Source: Streptomyces roseifaciens
GTDB lineage: Bacteria > Actinomycetota > Actinomycetes > Streptomycetales > Streptomycetaceae
Length of the DNA stretch: 64,000 nt
Assembly (NCBI RefSeq): GCF_001445655.1
Contig: NZ_LNBE01000006.1
Coordinates: 1-64,000 of the forward strand
Direction of reading: 5' to 3'
Shown: in pieces, positions 62,026 through 64,000 of the stretch
How positions within the stretch are numbered: the stretch's first letter is position 1
Layout of the letters: each line of letters begins with the position of its first letter
The notes under the pieces: model-generated
Databases searched by the model: none
What the model was told of the DNA's origin: nothing
What the model saw: only the letters and a program-made list of their open reading frames with translations
Translations under genes and position numbers: made by a program

Positions 62026-63759
62026 GTGATGAGCAGCGCAGTACAGCCTCCCGAGGACGCCGTACGGCCTTCCGGGGACCGGACCGTCGTCGCCGTCATC
62101 GGCGCGGGCACCATCGGGCTCGGCTGGATCGCCCTCTTCCTGGACCGGGGGCTCCGGGTCCGGGTCAACAGCAGACGCCCCGACGCCGAGCGGGTGGTCA
62201 GGGAGGGCCTCGCGGTCTTCGCCCCCACCCTGCCGGGCGGGCCCGCCGACGTCGACATGCTCATGGAGCACGTGGAGTTCGAGCCCGACATGGCCCGCGC
62301 CGTCCGCGGCGCGGCGGTCGTGCAGGAGAACGCACCCGACGACCTCGCCCTCAAGCAGGAGCTCTTCCGTACGGTCGAGCAGGCCGCTCCCGCGGAAGCC
62401 CTCCTGCTGTCCTCCACGTCCAAGCTGCTGCCCGACGACATGGGCGCGCTGATGGCCGAGCCGGGACGCGTCGTCGTGGGACACCCCTTCAACCCGCCGC
62501 ACGTCGTCCCCCTGGTCGAGGTCGTCGGCGGCCGGCACACCCCCGCCGGGCTGATCGACGAGGTCACGGCGTTCTACCGGGCGGTGGGCAAGGTCCCCGT
62601 CGTCGTCCGCAAGCCCGTACCGCGCTTCGTCGCCAACCGCCTGCAGTCCGCGCTGCTGAGGGAGAGCATCCACCTCGTGCAGGAGGGCGTCGTCACGATG
62701 GCCGAACTCGACGCCGTCGTCACGCAGTCGATCGGCCTGCGCTGGGCCGTCGTGGGGCCGTTCGAGGCCTTCCACCTGGGCGGCGGCGAGGGCGGCCTGC
62801 GCCGCTGGCTGGGCGGCACGGCACCCGGCCTGGAGCGCGCCTGGCGCGCCACCGCCGTCCCGGCCCTGACGCCGGACGCCGTCGAGGCGCTCGGCGCCGA
62901 GGCGGACCGGACCTTCGGCACGGACCACGCCGCGCTATCGCGCGCCCGTGACGAGAAGCAGAACGCCGTGCTCGACGCGCTCGCGCGGATCGACGCCCGG
63001 CACCAGTCACACAGGGAAGACGAGAACATGGAACCCCAGCCCCAGTCCCAGCCTCAGCAGACCCAGCCGGCCCAGCAGCCCGAACCCCACGTCGTGGACT
63101 TCTGGTTCGACCCGCTGTGTCCCTTCGCCTGGATCGCCTCCCGGTGGATCACCGAGGTGGCCGAGAAGGCCCCGGTGACCGTCCGCTGGCACGCGATGAG
63201 CCTGGCCCTGCTCAACAGCGGCAAGGACATGCCCGAGGCGCGGCGCACGATGCTCGGCCTCTACTGGGGCCCGGTCCGGGTCCTGGCCGCCGCCCGCGCC
63301 GCCCACGGCGACGCCGTCACCGGCCCGCTCTACACGGCGATGGGCTCCCGCTTCCACGCCCCCGGCGGCATCTTCGAGCCGGTCCGCACCGCCCCGGCGG
63401 AGGAGTTCCGCGCGGCGATGATCGAGGGGCTGAGCAGGACGCGCCCGGACATCGAGGCGGCCCTGGCCGAGACCGGGCTGCCCGCCGGTCTGATCGACGC
63501 GATGGACGACGACCGCTGGGACGACGACCTGCGCGCCTCGCACGACCGGGTGCCCTCGGACGGCCTCGGCCAGGAGCTGATCGGCGTCCCGACGATCTCC
63601 GTGGACGGCGGCGCGGGCCAGTTCGGCCCGGTCCTGACGGAGATACCGCGCGGCGAGCGGGCGGTACGGCTCTGGGAGGCCTTCCGGACCCTGGCCGGCG
63701 ACCCGGCGTTCTTCGAACTGAAGCAGAGCACGGGGCGCACCGAGCCCCTGACCCACTGA
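62026..63759 (+). CDS. Fusion: ActVI-ORF1-like reductase plus DsbA-fold domain
   Basis: 577 residues. Residues about 20-325 repeat the first 3-hydroxyacyl-CoA-dehydrogenase-like protein (VIGAGTIGLGWIALF, HPFNPPHVVPLVE). A Gln/Pro-rich linker (about 335-350) joins a DsbA-fold domain (about 353-577) resembling mycobacterial Rv2466c: VDFWFDPLCPFAWIASRWITEV and GVPTISVDG. The CxxC is CPFA (Cys365, Ala368), so the resolving cysteine is lost. An internal ATG at 63,028 behind GGGAAGACGAGAAC could yield the DsbA part alone. GTG 62,026 or the adjacent ATG is the start. No SARP heptamers seen upstream. Confidence 0.88.
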   Translation: MMSSAVQPPEDAVRPSGDRTVVAVIGAGTIGLGWIALFLDRGLRVRVNSRRPDAERVVREGLAVFAPTLPGGPADVDMLMEHVEFEPDMARAVRGAAVVQENAPDDLALKQELFRTVEQAAPAEALLLSSTSKLLPDDMGALMAEPGRVVVGHPFNPPHVVPLVEVVGGRHTPAGLIDEVTAFYRAVGKVPVVVRKPVPRFVANRLQSALLRESIHLVQEGVVTMAELDAVVTQSIGLRWAVVGPFEAFHLGGGEGGLRRWLGGTAPGLERAWRATAVPALTPDAVEALGAEADRTFGTDHAALSRARDEKQNAVLDALARIDARHQSHREDENMEPQPQSQPQQTQPAQQPEPHVVDFWFDPLCPFAWIASRWITEVAEKAPVTVRWHAMSLALLNSGKDMPEARRTMLGLYWGPVRVLAAARAAHGDAVTGPLYTAMGSRFHAPGGIFEPVRTAPAEEFRAAMIEGLSRTRPDIEAALAETGLPAGLIDAMDDDRWDDDLRASHDRVPSDGLGQELIGVPTISVDGGAGQFGPVLTEIPRGERAVRLWEAFRTLAGDPAFFELKQSTGRTEPLTH

Positions 63760-63812
63760 CCCACCGATCCGACGGTCCGACGATGCGACCGAATCAACTG
63801 GAGGAATCTCAG

Positions 63813-64000
63813 ATGCGTGTGATCCGTATCCGTGAGTTCGGGGGCCCGGAGGTCATGCGGGTCGAGGAGACCCCCGTGCCGCAGCCGGGTCCGGGCGAGG
63901 TGCTGATCGCCGCCGAGGCGATCAGCGTGGGCTTCGCGCAGACGCAGATGCGGCGCAACATCTTCCCCGCGCCGATGTGGCGGCCCGAGTTCCCGATCGT
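63813..64000 (+). CDS. Second MDR-family enoyl/quinone reductase, 5' part cut by window edge
   Basis: Open from ATG 63,813 (CTGGAGGAATCTCAG upstream) to the window end: 62 residues beginning MRVIRIREFGGPEVMRVEE, the N-terminal GroES-like domain of quinone-oxidoreductase-type enzymes. It follows the fusion gene by 53 bp, so reductase/DsbA/enoyl-reductase functions appear twice in this part of the cluster. Compare ActVI-ORF4, the second enoyl reductase of actinorhodin. Confidence 0.88.
   Translation, partial: MRVIRIREFGGPEVMRVEETPVPQPGPGEVLIAAEAISVGFAQTQMRRNIFPAPMWRPEFPI

Overview
This 64 kb window is high-GC actinobacterial DNA and almost certainly Streptomyces chromosome. The evidence is GTG and TTG starts, very strong third-position GC, the conserved block DUF5324 / cyclophilin / rhomboid / crgA / DUF881 / class E sortases / pabA / pknB-pbpA-ftsW-PP2C-fhaB-fhaA / tRNA-Leu(CAG), and a rare TTA codon. 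In Streptomyces this block lies not far from oriC. A cluster of DnaA-box sequences sits between the rhomboid gene and crgA.

Left region (1-11,600): a minus-strand run of accessory metabolic genes. In transcription order they are a carboxymuconolactone-decarboxylase-like protein, a large FAD/NAD(P)-binding protein, a glutaryl-CoA-dehydrogenase-like enzyme, two overlapping PaaI-type thioesterases, an O-methyltransferase, an AMP-forming acyl-CoA ligase and metK (cut by the window edge). An HxlR repressor and a divergent 14-TM exporter share an operator-like palindrome, and a LuxR-type regulator closes the region. This looks like a small methylated-acyl pathway with its own SAM supply; its product cannot be named.

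Central region (11,900-33,750): conserved cell-division, cell-wall and sporulation functions, namely septation inhibitor CrgA, three class E sortases, and the PASTA kinase / PP2C phosphatase / FHA signalling operon with a transpeptidase and an FtsW/RodA glycosyltransferase. The tRNA-Leu and its strong terminator follow. After it come an unknown TTA-containing membrane protein, a convergent XRE regulator, an MFS exporter and a two-subunit 2-oxoacid:ferredoxin oxidoreductase (korAB).

Right region (33,750-64,000): a glycosylated aromatic (type II) polyketide cluster of benzoisochromanequinone (actinorhodin/granaticin-like) character, open at the right edge. It has KS-alpha, chain-length factor, ACP, ActIII-type ketoreductase, ActVII-type aromatase/cyclase, an ActIV-type metallo-beta-lactamase cyclase, two ActVI-ORF1-type 3-hydroxyacyl-CoA-dehydrogenase-like reductases, two enoyl-reductase-like MDR proteins, a SnoaL-like protein, an ActVA-ORF5-like oxygenase with a flavin reductase, a second acyl-CoA-dehydrogenase-fold protein, two DsbA-fold proteins, a 4'-phosphopantetheinyl transferase and a SARP activator. 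The sugar genes (rmlA, rmlB, 2,3-dehydratase, 3-ketoreductase, [2Fe-2S] 3-dehydrase, 4-aminotransferase, methyltransferase, glycosyltransferase) spell a 4-amino-2,3,4,6-tetradeoxyhexose of forosamine type.

The most informative signal is regulatory. Eleven cluster promoters carry TCGA-type heptamers repeated every 11 bp, and in nine of them an 8-bp spacer leads to a NANNNT -10 element; these are SARP sites. The series includes korAB, which is therefore likely part of the pathway, perhaps as the ferredoxin reductant for the 3-dehydrase. The first enoyl reductase has five SARP heptamers, then a perfect SoxR-type promoter, then a ladder of 10-bp repeats. Other oddities are an in-frame fusion of a ketoreductase to a DsbA-fold domain that has lost its second cysteine, an apparently domesticated IS701-type transposase with a broken DDE triad, and a secreted protein of unknown function inside the cluster.
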